Assembly: GCF_004421105.1 (NCBI RefSeq)
Contig: NZ_CP038033.1
Coordinates: 3,305,659-3,369,658, forward strand
DNA from: Nitrosococcus wardiae
GTDB lineage: Bacteria; Pseudomonadota; Gammaproteobacteria; Nitrosococcales; Nitrosococcaceae
DNA length: 64,000 nt
Reading direction: 5' to 3'
Both the position numbers and the translations under genes were made by a program. The notes beneath the pieces are model-generated. The model searched no databases, was not told where the DNA came from, and saw only the letters and a list, made by a program, of their open reading frames with translations. This document shows, piece after piece, positions 18,502 through 28,481 of this stretch. Position 1 is the stretch's first letter. Each line of letters starts with the position of its first letter.

Positions 18502-19470
18502 CTAAGCAACGGACGAGCCACTCTCTGCGGCCACAAAGGCTTGAACCACAGCACACCACGCTTTCGCAAGATTATCTAGGTTATAACCCCCTCCACCTAA
18601 ACCAAGAATGCGCCCTGCACAATATTTCTCTGCAATGGCGCATAAACTTTTTGCAGCATGGGCATGGGCTTCTCGGCTATACCCCAGGTGGGTAATCGGG
18701 TCAGCAGCCAGACTATCTGCACCGCACTGAAACAAAATAAATTCCGGCCGACCCTGCTGCAGAAATGCTTCCGCCTGTTCCCAGGACTCTAAAAATTGCC
18801 TATCTGTAGCCCTGGGCGGCATAGGAAGGTTTAGCTTAGTGCCCACAGCAGAGCCTATACCCGTTTCATCGGCGGACCCGGTCCCCGGATAAAGATAACG
18901 CCCATCCTCATGGAGATCGACAATAATGACATTGGGATCTTCCTCAAAACCGTAAAACACCCCGTCCCCGTGATGGGCATCAATATCCACATACCCTATC
19001 CGCTGCACTCCGTACTGCCGCCGTAATGCTTCAATGGCCACGCCACAGTCATTAAAAACACAAAAGCCAGCGGCAGCATTACGCCGAGCATGATGCAACC
19101 CGGCAATAGGTATAAAAGCTCGGCGGCAAGACCCAGTGATAATGGCCTCCACAGCTTTTAGCACGGTCCCCACAACCGCAGCGGCAGCCTCATAAACACC
19201 TGGGAAAGCAGGGGTATCACCATAATCCAGGCAACCTCCACCCGCCAGGGAGAGGCGTTTAACTCTTTCGACATAGGCAGGGGTATGAAACCATTCAATA
19301 CTTTCTTGGGTAGCCATAACCGGCTCCCCTATCACCACTTCTCCATCAAGCCCCTGACGATGAAATTCATCGACAAAAGCACCTTGCCGAAGGGGACCAA
19401 AAGGGTGCCCTCCACCAAAATTATAGCGCTGCAGTAATTCCCCAATATAAACACAAACCTCTTTATCCAT
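18502..19470 (-). CDS. histone-deacetylase-family amidohydrolase
   Basis: A 322-residue class II-like deacetylase fold. The zinc site and charge-relay residues are present: HHARRNAAAGFC, DIDAHHGDG, and the later CGADSLAADP and GGGGYNLDN. Bacterial members deacetylate acetylated lysine, acetylpolyamines or related amides (AcuC, AphA types); the substrate here is unknown. It lies upstream of ycjX on the same strand with about 40 bases between. A second NAD-dependent deacetylase (27630-28481) occurs in the same window. Confidence 0.9.
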   Translation of the reverse strand: MDKEVCVYIGELLQRYNFGGGHPFGPLRQGAFVDEFHRQGLDGEVVIGEPVMATQESIEWFHTPAYVERVKRLSLAGGGCLDYGDTPAFPGVYEAAAAVVGTVLKAVEAIITGSCRRAFIPIAGLHHARRNAAAGFCVFNDCGVAIEALRRQYGVQRIGYVDIDAHHGDGVFYGFEEDPNVIIVDLHEDGRYLYPGTGSADETGIGSAVGTKLNLPMPPRATDRQFLESWEQAEAFLQQGRPEFILFQCGADSLAADPITHLGYSREAHAHAAKSLCAIAEKYCAGRILGLGGGGYNLDNLAKAWCAVVQAFVAAESGSSVA

Positions 19471-19511
19471 CAGGCACCACTCGAAATTTAGAAATTCATC
19501 TTTAAGAAAAC

Positions 19512-19802
19512 TTATCTTACCCGACCAAAAAGAGAATCAATCCGCCGTCCAATATCATCAAAGATCGCTAGAAACCCCGCCCGGAAATCTTCATCCAGCC
19601 ACGACTCGGCCTTCTCGAGCCGAGCTTTTTCCAGTCGTTCCTCGGCATACCGGCGCCGCTGTCTGATAGCTTCCAATTGAGGGCGGAGATCTTCTTTAAG
19701 CTTTTGATTACCCTTTTCTATCTCCATCTCCAATTGACCCATTTCCTGATTAAACTTTATCAGCCTACTTGCTAAGTTTTGGATCTCTTCTTCCATATTC
19801 AT
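19512..19802 (-). CDS. small coiled-coil protein
   Basis: A 96-residue, highly charged, almost fully helical protein with heptad-like spacing over residues 3-70 and a short tail. It has no signal peptide and no enzymatic motif. A purine-rich ribosome site (AGGAG) precedes the ATG. It is the first gene of a minus-strand run with the deacetylase, ycjX and ycjF. Function unknown. Confidence 0.6.
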   Translation of the reverse strand: MNMEEEIQNLASRLIKFNQEMGQLEMEIEKGNQKLKEDLRPQLEAIRQRRRYAEERLEKARLEKAESWLDEDFRAGFLAIFDDIGRRIDSLFGRVR

Positions 19803-20402
19803 AATCCCTTTCTCCTCTCATCCCAACGGAAAACGCCTATCTATAACAATAGCTTAGATTCTATGTTTAATAAACGAAAGCAAAGCATCAGTTTCTATAA
19901 TCCTCACCAAGGAGCATAAAAAAATATAGTGCAAAAAATCATTTTCTCTGCTAGAGAATTAAAGTAAGGTATCTTCTAAGTGATAGGAAGTTTATTCGAA
20001 TTATCTTCTATAACTTTTTGTTTTATATAGATTTGATTTATTTGCCCTGGTTGATCTGGCTATTTTTAAACAATGAAAATGGGGGAATGGAGCCAAGTTG
20101 GGCCATCTATAATGGTTCCCATTTAGATAGAGCCTATTGAACTCGGGGTCAGCGTGACCGGACCGTCGGCGGCAGGGGTAAGCTGGGACCATGGGTCCAC
20201 TGGACCCACGCAGATGGGTGAACGCCCGCCCCAGGAAGGGACAGGCTGGACTTGCAGGAAAGCCTGGCGTGGCAAGCCGATCGAGCTTCCAGGAATGGGT
20301 TGACAGCGTGTCTGATCACCTCTGACCCAAGCGTCTTAGGTCTCATTTAAACAAGAAATGCTATAAATGAGATGGGTTTACCTCTCTAGTGAGGGAAAGC
20401 AG
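19803..20402. other. intergenic region with short palindromes
   Basis: No convincing gene is seen. The first half (to ~20090) is AT-rich and probably holds the minus-strand promoter. The second half is GC-richer and contains the near-perfect palindrome TGGGTCCA-c-TGGACCCA around 20191-20207. Frames of 63 and 65 codons on the minus strand here show no ribosome site and no family resemblance. Confidence 0.4.
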
Positions 20403-20591
20403 ATGACCTTCATTATAGATATCTTTTTCGCTTTTGGAATCTTCCTTGCCAAATCCTGGGTTATTGTTGCTCACCTCCCCATTAAGCTAGCTTTGGAGAC
20501 GATCACGCGGATACCAACGTCCCCTTCGTATGCCAAGAAGAGAGATCCTGATATCAAAGCTTGGGGAAATGGGAAAAAAAGAAACTGGTGA
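20403..20591 (+). CDS. possible small membrane protein
   Basis: A 62-residue frame with a hydrophobic N-terminal segment (residues ~3-30) and a basic tail. GAGGG sits about 7 bases before the ATG. There is no homology I can recognise, and it may be a chance frame. Confidence 0.35.
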   Translation: MTFIIDIFFAFGIFLAKSWVIVAHLPIKLALETITRIPTSPSYAKKRDPDIKAWGNGKKRNW

Positions 20592-20688
20592 CTGGTTCAA
20601 GGGCGTATCCCTTACGCCATAAATGACAATCTATGTTGAGTCGTCGCCTAACTAATTCTCTAAGTTCGTCCTGAACTTTTCGAATGAG

Positions 20689-21009
20689 TTGGTTGGCTCA
20701 ACCAGCCTCAGCCCTTTGGGGCTACGTTTGAGTCGGCATCTACAGTATGTGCGTGGCGGTTCAAGCGCACTTAAAGGGAAACGGGTACCCTATGAAAGGG
20801 AAGGTAAGCTTGGAGTTCTAGTCTTTCACCGGCCCTATCGGGCCGAGGCGTTCATCAGTTATTTAAAGACTCAAGCGCCTTCCCTACGTTTGGATTGGTT
20901 CCATATTGGACTAAACCGTTTTCGCGTCGTCTTGCTCTACCGGGATCGGACAGAGCTCAGCAAGGGTAAGCAGTTACTGCAAAACTTTGGGGTCAGTCTG
21001 AGCAGATGA
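20689..21009 (+). CDS. conserved-looking hypothetical protein
   Basis: About 106 residues, basic, with no signal peptide. It has a fold-like central part (VLVFHRPYRAEAF, RFRVVLLYRDR). The start is a TTG or a nearby codon and is uncertain. Its stop overlaps the ATG of the next gene (ATGA), so the two are translationally coupled and probably functionally linked. I do not recognise it. Confidence 0.5.
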   Translation: MVGSTSLSPLGLRLSRHLQYVRGGSSALKGKRVPYEREGKLGVLVFHRPYRAEAFISYLKTQAPSLRLDWFHIGLNRFRVVLLYRDRTELSKGKQLLQNFGVSLSR

Positions 21010-22676
21010 ACCTAGCCCTAATCCCTCTACTCTTTGGTGCGCTGATGGTTACCGCCTACACCTTAATCCCTCATGTTGGGAAGCAAGGGACGACTCCTGA
21101 GCTGACTCAATGGGTAGATACAGAATTGGTCCCCTACGTGGCAAGGCACCTTAGCCAACACCCCAAATTCAAGAACCAATCTTTTCTGGTGGTGAGCATA
21201 AAAGGGGACGATATTCAGCCAGAGATTGATGACCTCACCCGCTATGTCCGGGATCGGATGATGGGGGCCTTACTCAACACTCCTGGCGTCAACCCCCTTT
21301 GGCGCCCTGCCACTCGTCCTTGGCAGCATCCCCGCCGCCTAGCGGATCTTTCCTGTGGCGAGTTTAGCCAGGCCCGTTACTATATTGGCGTGGATATTCA
21401 TAGTTCGCCGCTAGATAAAACTGTAGAGGTTTCGGTGCGCGCCTTAGATGTGCACCAAAAACAATGGGTTTCAGGTTTTCATCAATCTTGGCGCGGTCAA
21501 CTTACCCGGTTGCAACAAGAAGCTTTAAGTCGTCGCCATAAAGACCTATATTTACGAGGACTCCGACCTCTGCCTTTTTCCGCTCACCAGCCTGATCTGT
21601 TGGCTTCCTATCTGGCCCATAACCTAAGTTGCCTGCTGCGCCATAGCCAACTCCCAGAAGAAGTGGTGATTTATGCCCCACCTCCACCGAACGAAAACCT
21701 GCCTTATTTTCGGACTGCCCTAGACTTGGTCGGCCATTACCTCGGCCGCTTCCACAAGGTACAGGTAGTCAGCGAGCCCCAACAAGCGACGGTTATTTTA
21801 GAAAGCCAAGTCTATTCTCTCCACCATAACCTTTACCAAGTCTGGGTAACGCTACGCCATGCCCAAGACCGGCGGTATCTCCCCGGCACCCAGACCAAAG
21901 CTTATGTGCACCTCTCACAACCCTCTATTACCCAAAAGCAAACGGCCCCGCCCCCACCGCCATCGACCTTCCCTTCCCCGCCACCTATTCAACCTTTACC
22001 TCCCTCAGAGGCAGAAACTCGAGCCATAAAACCTCAACCCCAGCAAGCAACACTTCAAAGGTCTGGGGCTTTGATTGACAGGATTCATCTTAGCTCTATT
22101 CCAAACTGGGTTGAGTGTGTGACCCAAAGCCGCTGGTTCGGGAAAAGATGGGTAGGGCTGCTCGGAGACGTTTTTGCTAAAACGCCTTGCCTCCTGGTGG
22201 AAGTAGCGGTCAATCATCCTGCTCGTCTTTTACTGGTCGGGCAAAATAGCCGAGGGCAATTAAGGTGGATGATTCCCCCTCCTTGCAAAGCCCTCCATCC
22301 CGTTGGTGTCCGCCTAAAAAGAGGGGAAATGTATCGCTCCCCCCTGCCTATAGAAAAAATACAGTTTTTAGAACTTGCCAAGATGACAGGACAGAGTTGG
22401 ATTTATGCCATTGCGATCGCAGAGCAGACCAGTGGTAAGCGACTGGATGATCAATGGATTCATGTCAGGCCAATGGTGGAAAAGAAATCCCTTCATGAGT
22501 CGCGCCAATATGCCAGCCTTGTTGCCAACCAGTTGGGACTGTGCAAAAACCAGTGGCTTAGCCGCCTCTCCCCTTCTTCCTGGCTAGAACGCCTAGAAGC
22601 TTTAACCGCAGAAAGTGGCCGGCGCGTAGAATGGAAAGGAATAAGACTTTGGCATATTCAACATAGCAGACATTAA
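21006..22676 (+). CDS. exported hypothetical protein with proline-rich linker
   Basis: A 556-residue protein. An N-terminal hydrophobic segment (residues 1-20) suggests export or an inner-membrane anchor. An N-domain (~30-310) is joined by a proline-rich linker (about 315-345) to a C-domain (~360-556) with beta-rich stretches such as RLLLVGQNSRGQL. The layout resembles envelope proteins that span the periplasm, but I cannot name a family. It is coupled to the 106-residue gene upstream. An AT-rich gap follows. Confidence 0.65.
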   Translation: MNLALIPLLFGALMVTAYTLIPHVGKQGTTPELTQWVDTELVPYVARHLSQHPKFKNQSFLVVSIKGDDIQPEIDDLTRYVRDRMMGALLNTPGVNPLWRPATRPWQHPRRLADLSCGEFSQARYYIGVDIHSSPLDKTVEVSVRALDVHQKQWVSGFHQSWRGQLTRLQQEALSRRHKDLYLRGLRPLPFSAHQPDLLASYLAHNLSCLLRHSQLPEEVVIYAPPPPNENLPYFRTALDLVGHYLGRFHKVQVVSEPQQATVILESQVYSLHHNLYQVWVTLRHAQDRRYLPGTQTKAYVHLSQPSITQKQTAPPPPPSTFPSPPPIQPLPPSEAETRAIKPQPQQATLQRSGALIDRIHLSSIPNWVECVTQSRWFGKRWVGLLGDVFAKTPCLLVEVAVNHPARLLLVGQNSRGQLRWMIPPPCKALHPVGVRLKRGEMYRSPLPIEKIQFLELAKMTGQSWIYAIAIAEQTSGKRLDDQWIHVRPMVEKKSLHESRQYASLVANQLGLCKNQWLSRLSPSSWLERLEALTAESGRRVEWKGIRLWHIQHSRH

Positions 22677-22841
22677 GTTTATTGTAATAGCCTACAGCTA
22701 GCGCAAGCACGCTAATGAACAGGTAAAAAAAGTTGCAGCGACGCTCCGACCCCGTTATGGTTTGAAAATGACGCTATACTGACACCCTTTCGAGCTACCG
22801 TTATTCTTTACTTATTAACTATCTGCACAGACCAAACACCT

Positions 22842-24128
22842 ATGAGATATATGAGAGACTGGATTATTACCCTTCTAATTTTTCTTTTTGCTCCCTACTC
22901 CATTCCCTATGCCGATACAGAAACCTATGGCTATCCAATCAGCAACCCTTATGAGGCCACTATAATTGGCACGCCTGGTCCATTACAAGCAGATCTCCCG
23001 GATAAAATCAATATCCAGCCCTTAGAACTCATCGTTTTCGAGGATCGGGAAATTCCAGAGATTCTTTGGTACACCAAAGGGTTAGAGTACTCACTGGCCT
23101 CTCAAGAACAGCCAGCTCCCCTCGTTTTTGCTATCTCCGGGACCGGCTCTAGCGCCAATGCTCCCGGCATGCAAATTTTACAGAAAGCTTTATTCCAAGC
23201 TGGTTTTCATGTGCTCTCATTACCCTCTCCTACCCATCCCGATTTTGTTACCTCAGCTTCGACCAACGCGGTACCTGGCCATATTGTTAAAGACTCCGCA
23301 GATTTGTACCGGGTCATGCAACTTGCCTGGAATCAGGTAAGAGACGATATTGAAGTCACCGATTTTTATCTCACAGGCTATAGCTTAGGAGGGGCTCAGG
23401 CCGCATTTGTGTCTCGATTAGATGATAAAAAGCAGATTTTTAATTTTAAAAAGGTCCTAATGATTAACCCTCCAGTCAACTTATATAATTCTGTCTCTAT
23501 TCTAGATAAGCTACTGGCCAATAATATTCCTGGAGGAATGGACAACCTGAATGATTTTATCAACAGAGTGATAGATCGGTTTACTGAAATCTATAGGACT
23601 GAGCAGCAAGTAGAATTCAATGATGAATTTCTCTATAAAGCTTATCAGAAGTACCAACCTAGCAAAGAAACCTTAGCCGCTGTCATTGGGTTGTCTTTTC
23701 GCTGGGCGGCGGCCAACATGATATTTGTCTCTGACGTCATCACCAATTCTGGCTATGTCAAACCCAAAAACTTAAAACTTTCACTCACCGACTCTCTCAC
23801 TAATTATTTCAAGGTCAGTCTCCGCATCGGTTTCCTTGATTATTTCAATGAATATCTTTTCCCTTTCTTTGAAGCACGTTATCCCGACCTAACACGAAAA
23901 CAACTTACCCATAGCCTCAGCCTTAAGAGCATTGAAGAATATCTCAGAGAAAGCGACACAATTGCTATGGTCACCAACGAAGACGATCCCATTCTTGCTC
24001 CAGGTGAACTCGAGTATCTGCGAGAAGTATTCCAATCCCGGGCCAAGATCTATCCCCGAGGGGGCCATCTGGGAAATATGGCTTATAAGGATAATGTGGC
24101 TTATATGGTGAATTTCTTTTTAAACTAA
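22842..24128 (+). CDS. exported alpha/beta-hydrolase
   Basis: A 428-residue protein with an N-terminal signal peptide ending near residue 25. The hydrolase nucleophile elbow GYSLGG (residue ~187) is preceded by an oxyanion-like FAISGTGSSAN and followed near the C-terminus by a plausible Asp and His (DDPILAPGE, RGGHLGN). It is probably a periplasmic esterase or lipase. It sits 16 bases upstream of the MlaA lipoprotein gene, which suggests work on envelope lipids; this is inference from context. Confidence 0.8.
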   Translation: MRYMRDWIITLLIFLFAPYSIPYADTETYGYPISNPYEATIIGTPGPLQADLPDKINIQPLELIVFEDREIPEILWYTKGLEYSLASQEQPAPLVFAISGTGSSANAPGMQILQKALFQAGFHVLSLPSPTHPDFVTSASTNAVPGHIVKDSADLYRVMQLAWNQVRDDIEVTDFYLTGYSLGGAQAAFVSRLDDKKQIFNFKKVLMINPPVNLYNSVSILDKLLANNIPGGMDNLNDFINRVIDRFTEIYRTEQQVEFNDEFLYKAYQKYQPSKETLAAVIGLSFRWAAANMIFVSDVITNSGYVKPKNLKLSLTDSLTNYFKVSLRIGFLDYFNEYLFPFFEARYPDLTRKQLTHSLSLKSIEEYLRESDTIAMVTNEDDPILAPGELEYLREVFQSRAKIYPRGGHLGNMAYKDNVAYMVNFFLN

Positions 24129-24144
24129 CCAAGGATAAATCTCA

Positions 24145-24900
24145 ATGATGCGGCGCTCTACACTAATAAAAATAGTATTTGTTCTGCTGCTGGGTATCAT
24201 TTTTCAGGGATGTGCATCTCAACCCCGCCAAGAAAAGATTATACCTCCTGAATATTCACTAAGCGAAATCCCAGAATCAAAAGAACTTCCCATACTCGAT
24301 ATTTACGATCCCCTAGAGCCTTTTAACCGGGCGGTATACTTATTCAATTACCAATTTGACAAGTATATTTTCCTGCCTGTGGTCAACACTTATGAGTTTA
24401 TAACACCGGATCTTATTGAAAAGGGTATTTCAAATTTCTTTTCCAATATTGGAGAAATCAGCAATTTTACCAATACGCTACTGCAGTTAAAATTCTTAAG
24501 AGCTTTAAAGACCGCAACTCGTTTTGTAGTGAACTCCACTGTAGGTATCGCCGGCATCTGGGATCCTGCCACTCGCCTGGGATTTTTTCAGCACCGAGAA
24601 GATTTCGGCCAAACGCTCGGTTATTATGGTTTAGGATCAGGACCATACCTCGTACTTCCTATTGTCGGGCCTTCTAATTTACGCGATACCACCGGCTTAT
24701 TCGCCGATTCGCTGGTTTTTAATACCATTGCTTTTGACCTTTGGGAGATTAGTGAATTTCAACCACCCTTTTATTTTGTACGGACAATCGATCAACGTCA
24801 TCGCGCCAGCTTCCGCTACTACGAGACGGGTTCACCGTTTGAATATGATCTCATCCGCCTTTTATATCTAAAAGTAAGGGAAGCTGAGATTTCCAAGTAA
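24145..24900 (+). CDS. mlaA: MlaA (VacJ) family outer-membrane lipoprotein
   Basis: A 251-residue lipoprotein with a signal peptide and lipobox (FQGC, Cys about residue 23). The family block DPLEPFNRAVYLFN occurs near residue 50, followed by helices and VNSTVGIAGIWDPAT, DFGQTLGYYG and YLVLPIVGPS, all typical of MlaA. MlaA removes mislocated phospholipids from the outer leaflet of the outer membrane and passes them to MlaC and the MlaFEDB transporter; those genes are not in this window. It lies between a lipase-like hydrolase and a glycosyltransferase on the same strand. Confidence 0.93.
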   Translation: MMRRSTLIKIVFVLLLGIIFQGCASQPRQEKIIPPEYSLSEIPESKELPILDIYDPLEPFNRAVYLFNYQFDKYIFLPVVNTYEFITPDLIEKGISNFFSNIGEISNFTNTLLQLKFLRALKTATRFVVNSTVGIAGIWDPATRLGFFQHREDFGQTLGYYGLGSGPYLVLPIVGPSNLRDTTGLFADSLVFNTIAFDLWEISEFQPPFYFVRTIDQRHRASFRYYETGSPFEYDLIRLLYLKVREAEISK

Positions 24901-24922
24901 TTAAAAGTAGATCGTTACTAAA

Positions 24923-26065
24923 GTGCTATACCTCGCTGTACTGTTATTTGCTTTTTACCTCTGGCAGCTCTTTACCTTGCTCAGTGGACAACGCCAGTTA
25001 TATCAACTTCCCCCTGAGCCCCAAGCCCCTCACCAGGGTTGGCCTAAAGTATCCGTTATTATCTCCGCAAGAGATGAAGAAGCAGAAATCGAGCAGGCTC
25101 TGCAGTCAGTTTTAGAAATGGACTATCCAAATTTTGAAATTATTGTGGTCAATGATCGCTCACGAGATCGCACTGGTATTATTCTGAACCAAATTAAAGA
25201 ACGATATCCCCTATTACAAATCGTCACAATTGAGCAATTGCCAGATCAATGGCTAGGGAAAAATTATGCATTACATACTGGCGCCGCAATAGCCAGCGGC
25301 GAGCTTTTGTTATTTACGGATGCCGATATTCATTTTTCCACCTCTGCGCTGAAGAAAGCGGTAGGCGTATTGGAAAAACACAACCTTGATCATTTAACTT
25401 TAGCTCCTAGAGTCTATTCGCCCAGTTCTTTGGTAAATCTGCTAGTCGCTCTTTTTGCTAAAAGCCTTTCTTTACATGCCAAACCGTGGCTCGCCCGTAA
25501 TCCCAATTCCTCCCATTTTATTGGATTTGGAGCCTTCAACTTGGTACGTCGTTCCGTTTATGAGCAGATCGGAGGGCACAGTAAAATTCCACTCCGCCCT
25601 GATGACGACATGATGTTCGGAAAGCTCATTAAACAAAGCGGCTATCGGCAGGATTGTTGGTCTGCCTTTGATGATTTGCGCCTGGCTTGGTATCCATCGT
25701 TCAAGGCCTTTATGCAAGGCCTGGAGAAAAATATTCTAGCTGGCGTAGATTATCAAGCAGGAAAGCTATTTTTGGGTTTATTATTTATTACCACCCTGGG
25801 CTTGTTGCCTTGGGGCATTTTGCTTGTAGGGGATTCGATTGCAAAATGTATTGCACTGGCCACGATCGGAGCTTCCATGTGGGGGTTTGGCCTCTTCTTT
25901 AGGGCCGCCAGTTGCCCTTTCTATCAGGTCCTGTTTGAACCGGTAATCCTCTTGCTCTATGTTTTTACACTGGCACGGTCAGCATTTCTCACTCTTGTTC
26001 GCGGCGGCATTTACTGGCGCGATACTTTCTATCCGCTTAGCCTGTTGCGAAAGAATAAGGTTTGA
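24923..26065 (+). CDS. family 2 glycosyltransferase, membrane-bound
   Basis: A 380-residue protein with an N-terminal transmembrane helix (1-20), a GT2 catalytic domain (SVIISARDEE near residue 45, DADIHF near 137, and a late DDDMMFGKLIKQ) and 2-3 C-terminal membrane helices. Length and layout resemble hopanoid- or carotenoid-associated glycosyltransferases (HpnB/CrtQ types). The acceptor cannot be read from sequence. The start is a GTG at 24923, 22 bases after mlaA, suggesting a three-gene envelope operon. Confidence 0.8.
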   Translation: MLYLAVLLFAFYLWQLFTLLSGQRQLYQLPPEPQAPHQGWPKVSVIISARDEEAEIEQALQSVLEMDYPNFEIIVVNDRSRDRTGIILNQIKERYPLLQIVTIEQLPDQWLGKNYALHTGAAIASGELLLFTDADIHFSTSALKKAVGVLEKHNLDHLTLAPRVYSPSSLVNLLVALFAKSLSLHAKPWLARNPNSSHFIGFGAFNLVRRSVYEQIGGHSKIPLRPDDDMMFGKLIKQSGYRQDCWSAFDDLRLAWYPSFKAFMQGLEKNILAGVDYQAGKLFLGLLFITTLGLLPWGILLVGDSIAKCIALATIGASMWGFGLFFRAASCPFYQVLFEPVILLLYVFTLARSAFLTLVRGGIYWRDTFYPLSLLRKNKV

Positions 26066-26140
26066 ACGGCTATTGCCAGGACATCTCAAATCAATACCTG
26101 CAAATTGGTCAAGCATGGCTAGGTAAAACCGGTCAAGATA

Positions 26141-27544
26141 TTAAGTCTCCTGACGGGTAGCTTGCCATTTGCCAATTGGAATCTTTTCCAGAGCAGCGAC
26201 TCCCAGATAAGCCAAAGCCGCCCCTGCTAGGGAGAGCAAATAAGGCGTCGTCCAACCCGCAAAATACTCGCCCACAAACCACAAGACAGAGCCAGCAATA
26301 AGGGCTGCCAAGGCACTGGGGGTGCCTCCAATTCGGGTAAATAGACCCAATACGCCTACTACAAATACCCCAGCGGTACCGAAAGCTACGGCGGTCTCGA
26401 TAAGTTCGTAGACCCCATTGGCCCGTATTGCCAACACATAAGCCAGTATCCCCAGCAGTACCACACAGAGACGAGCAGAACGGATTTTGGCCCGTTCACT
26501 CATGCTCCCTCTTAAGGGGACCACAACATTGTGAGAAATCAGCGATGCCGCCGCAAGCAGCGCGCTATCCACTGTGGAAAGGATAGCGGATATCAGTGCC
26601 CCCGCGAACAGCACGTAAAAAAGGGTAGGAAGATACTGTTGAGCAAGTTGAGGAATGATCTGCTCGGCATCTTCTAGACCGGGAAGCAGCCCTGGCCCAA
26701 TAAGTCCAATGAATACGGGAATACAACCTATGGCTAAGTAGAGGGTCCCACCCAGTACCGAAGCCAAGCGAGCAGTCTCGGCGGAGTGGGCGGCTAGAAT
26801 ACGGGCGATGACTTCTGCCGCTAAGGTGGCACCGCAGATGGGTATGGCCCATGCCTCCACCACCTCAAGGAAAGACTTTTCCAAAGCACCGAAGAGCTGC
26901 AGCCTTTCTGGCTCAACTAGGGCAAGTGCAGGTTCTACCCCACCGGCAGCATTCAAAACAGCAAAAAAGAGAAGCCCCAAACCCAGCATGAGTGCTAGCC
27001 CCTGGACCAGATCGGTGACTGCAGTGGCTAATAGCCCACCGGCTACGGTATAAATAATCACGAATGCCGCTGCTGCAGTAATGGCCACCGTCACATCAAG
27101 ATCAGAGATAGTGCTCACCACCTGCCCGAAGGCACGGATTTGTGCGGCGGCCCAAAGCGTAGAGCTTGGCACCACCAATAATACAAAAAATTTCTCTACT
27201 CCCGATGAATAGCGCTGCCGAAAAAAATCCCCAAAAGTAGTATAGCGCCGCCGCCAGAGGGGAACAGCAAACACCAAGCCCAACAGAATTAGGCAAATGG
27301 CGTACCCAAAAGGATCGCCCGAACCGCCTGACAGTCCATTCTCATAAATATTACCGGCGGCACCGACTACCGTCTCCGCGCCAAACCAAGTTGCAAATAC
27401 GGTAAAGGCAGTGAGTCCCACGCCCAAACGCCGCCCAGCGAGCAAATAATCATCCTCACTCTTATTTCTCCGTGACACCCACACGCCAATTGCAAATTGA
27501 ATGACCATATAAGCCATGACGCCGAGCAGTACCACATCCACCAA
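26141..27544 (-). CDS. sodium:solute symporter (SSS family)
   Basis: A 467-residue carrier with about 13 hydrophobic helices. Motifs include TVFATWFGAETVVGAAG near residue 50 and an SAILSTVDSALLAAASL block near 320, which carry the Na+-coupling residues of this family. The substrate (proline, pantothenate, acetate, sialate and others are known) is not determinable. It is divergent from the sirtuin gene with an 85-base promoter gap. Confidence 0.9.
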   Translation of the reverse strand: MVDVVLLGVMAYMVIQFAIGVWVSRRNKSEDDYLLAGRRLGVGLTAFTVFATWFGAETVVGAAGNIYENGLSGGSGDPFGYAICLILLGLVFAVPLWRRRYTTFGDFFRQRYSSGVEKFFVLLVVPSSTLWAAAQIRAFGQVVSTISDLDVTVAITAAAAFVIIYTVAGGLLATAVTDLVQGLALMLGLGLLFFAVLNAAGGVEPALALVEPERLQLFGALEKSFLEVVEAWAIPICGATLAAEVIARILAAHSAETARLASVLGGTLYLAIGCIPVFIGLIGPGLLPGLEDAEQIIPQLAQQYLPTLFYVLFAGALISAILSTVDSALLAAASLISHNVVVPLRGSMSERAKIRSARLCVVLLGILAYVLAIRANGVYELIETAVAFGTAGVFVVGVLGLFTRIGGTPSALAALIAGSVLWFVGEYFAGWTTPYLLSLAGAALAYLGVAALEKIPIGKWQATRQET

Positions 27545-27629
27545 AGCTCTCTCCTAAAACATCTTGGTTTAGCCAGTCCAAAGGCCACCAAAAGCTACAA
27601 AATAATAGCAAATAAAGTAAAATTCTCGT

Positions 27630-28481
27630 ATGTTAACTTTTTCCCCTATCATTCCCCCTCCACCAATGGATGAGCTGGTCAATTTTGTTGCCCAGCGTAA
27701 ACGCCTATTCGTTCTCACTGGAGCAGGTTGCAGTACCGAATCAGGGATTCCCGATTATCGGGATGCCGAGGGGGAATGGAAGCATAAGCGGCCGCTGCAA
27801 TATCAGGATTTTATCCGCAGTAAAAATGTCCGAAAGCGTTACTGGGCACGCAGTTTATTGGGCTGGCAACGCATTGCCCTGGCCCAACCCAACCCGGCCC
27901 ACATTGCGCTCGCTTGCCTGGAAAGGGCGGGTTGGATCGACCAACTCGTCACTCAAAATGTGGATGGTTTGCATCAGAAGGCGGGCAACCGGCGAGTCCT
28001 GGATCTCCATGGCCGGCTCGATACCGTGGAATGTCTCGATTGCCCATGGCAGTGGCCCCGAGAGACTTTCCAACAGAGACTTGAGGAGAGAAATCCAGAT
28101 TTTAAAAACTTTTCAGCGGCAACTGCCCCCGATGGGGATGCCCTCTTGGAAGACATTGACTTTAGCCAATTCCAGATCCCTCCCTGTGAGCAGTGTGCTG
28201 GCATCCTAAAGCCTAGTGTGACTTTCTTTGGAGAAGGCGTTCCCCCCCAAAAGGTCAAACAGGCCTATGCTTATCTAGAGGATGCCGATGGGCTACTGGT
28301 CGTGGGCTCCTCTTTGATGGTGTACTCCGGCTATCGTTTTTGCCGCGCCGCCTGGGAACAACGCAAACCCATCACAGCAATCAACCTAGGCCGCACCCGC
28401 GCTGATGATAAATTCTTTCTCAAAATAGCCGCCCCTTGTAGCCAAGTATTACCCGCCCTCGTTACCCAGCTAGGTATTTAG
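27630..28481 (+). CDS. Sir2-family NAD-dependent protein deacylase
   Basis: A 283-residue sirtuin. It has the NAD-binding motif GAGCSTESGIPDYR (residue ~31), the catalytic TQNVDGLHQKAG with the active-site His in the following LHGRL, and the zinc Cys pairs CLDC and CEQC. GSSLMVYSG and a late AINLG complete the Rossmann fold. It removes acetyl or other acyl groups from lysine using NAD. The insertion between the Cys pairs is fairly long, as in the SIR2 subgroup found in proteobacteria. Confidence 0.93.
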   Translation: MLTFSPIIPPPPMDELVNFVAQRKRLFVLTGAGCSTESGIPDYRDAEGEWKHKRPLQYQDFIRSKNVRKRYWARSLLGWQRIALAQPNPAHIALACLERAGWIDQLVTQNVDGLHQKAGNRRVLDLHGRLDTVECLDCPWQWPRETFQQRLEERNPDFKNFSAATAPDGDALLEDIDFSQFQIPPCEQCAGILKPSVTFFGEGVPPQKVKQAYAYLEDADGLLVVGSSLMVYSGYRFCRAAWEQRKPITAINLGRTRADDKFFLKIAAPCSQVLPALVTQLGI

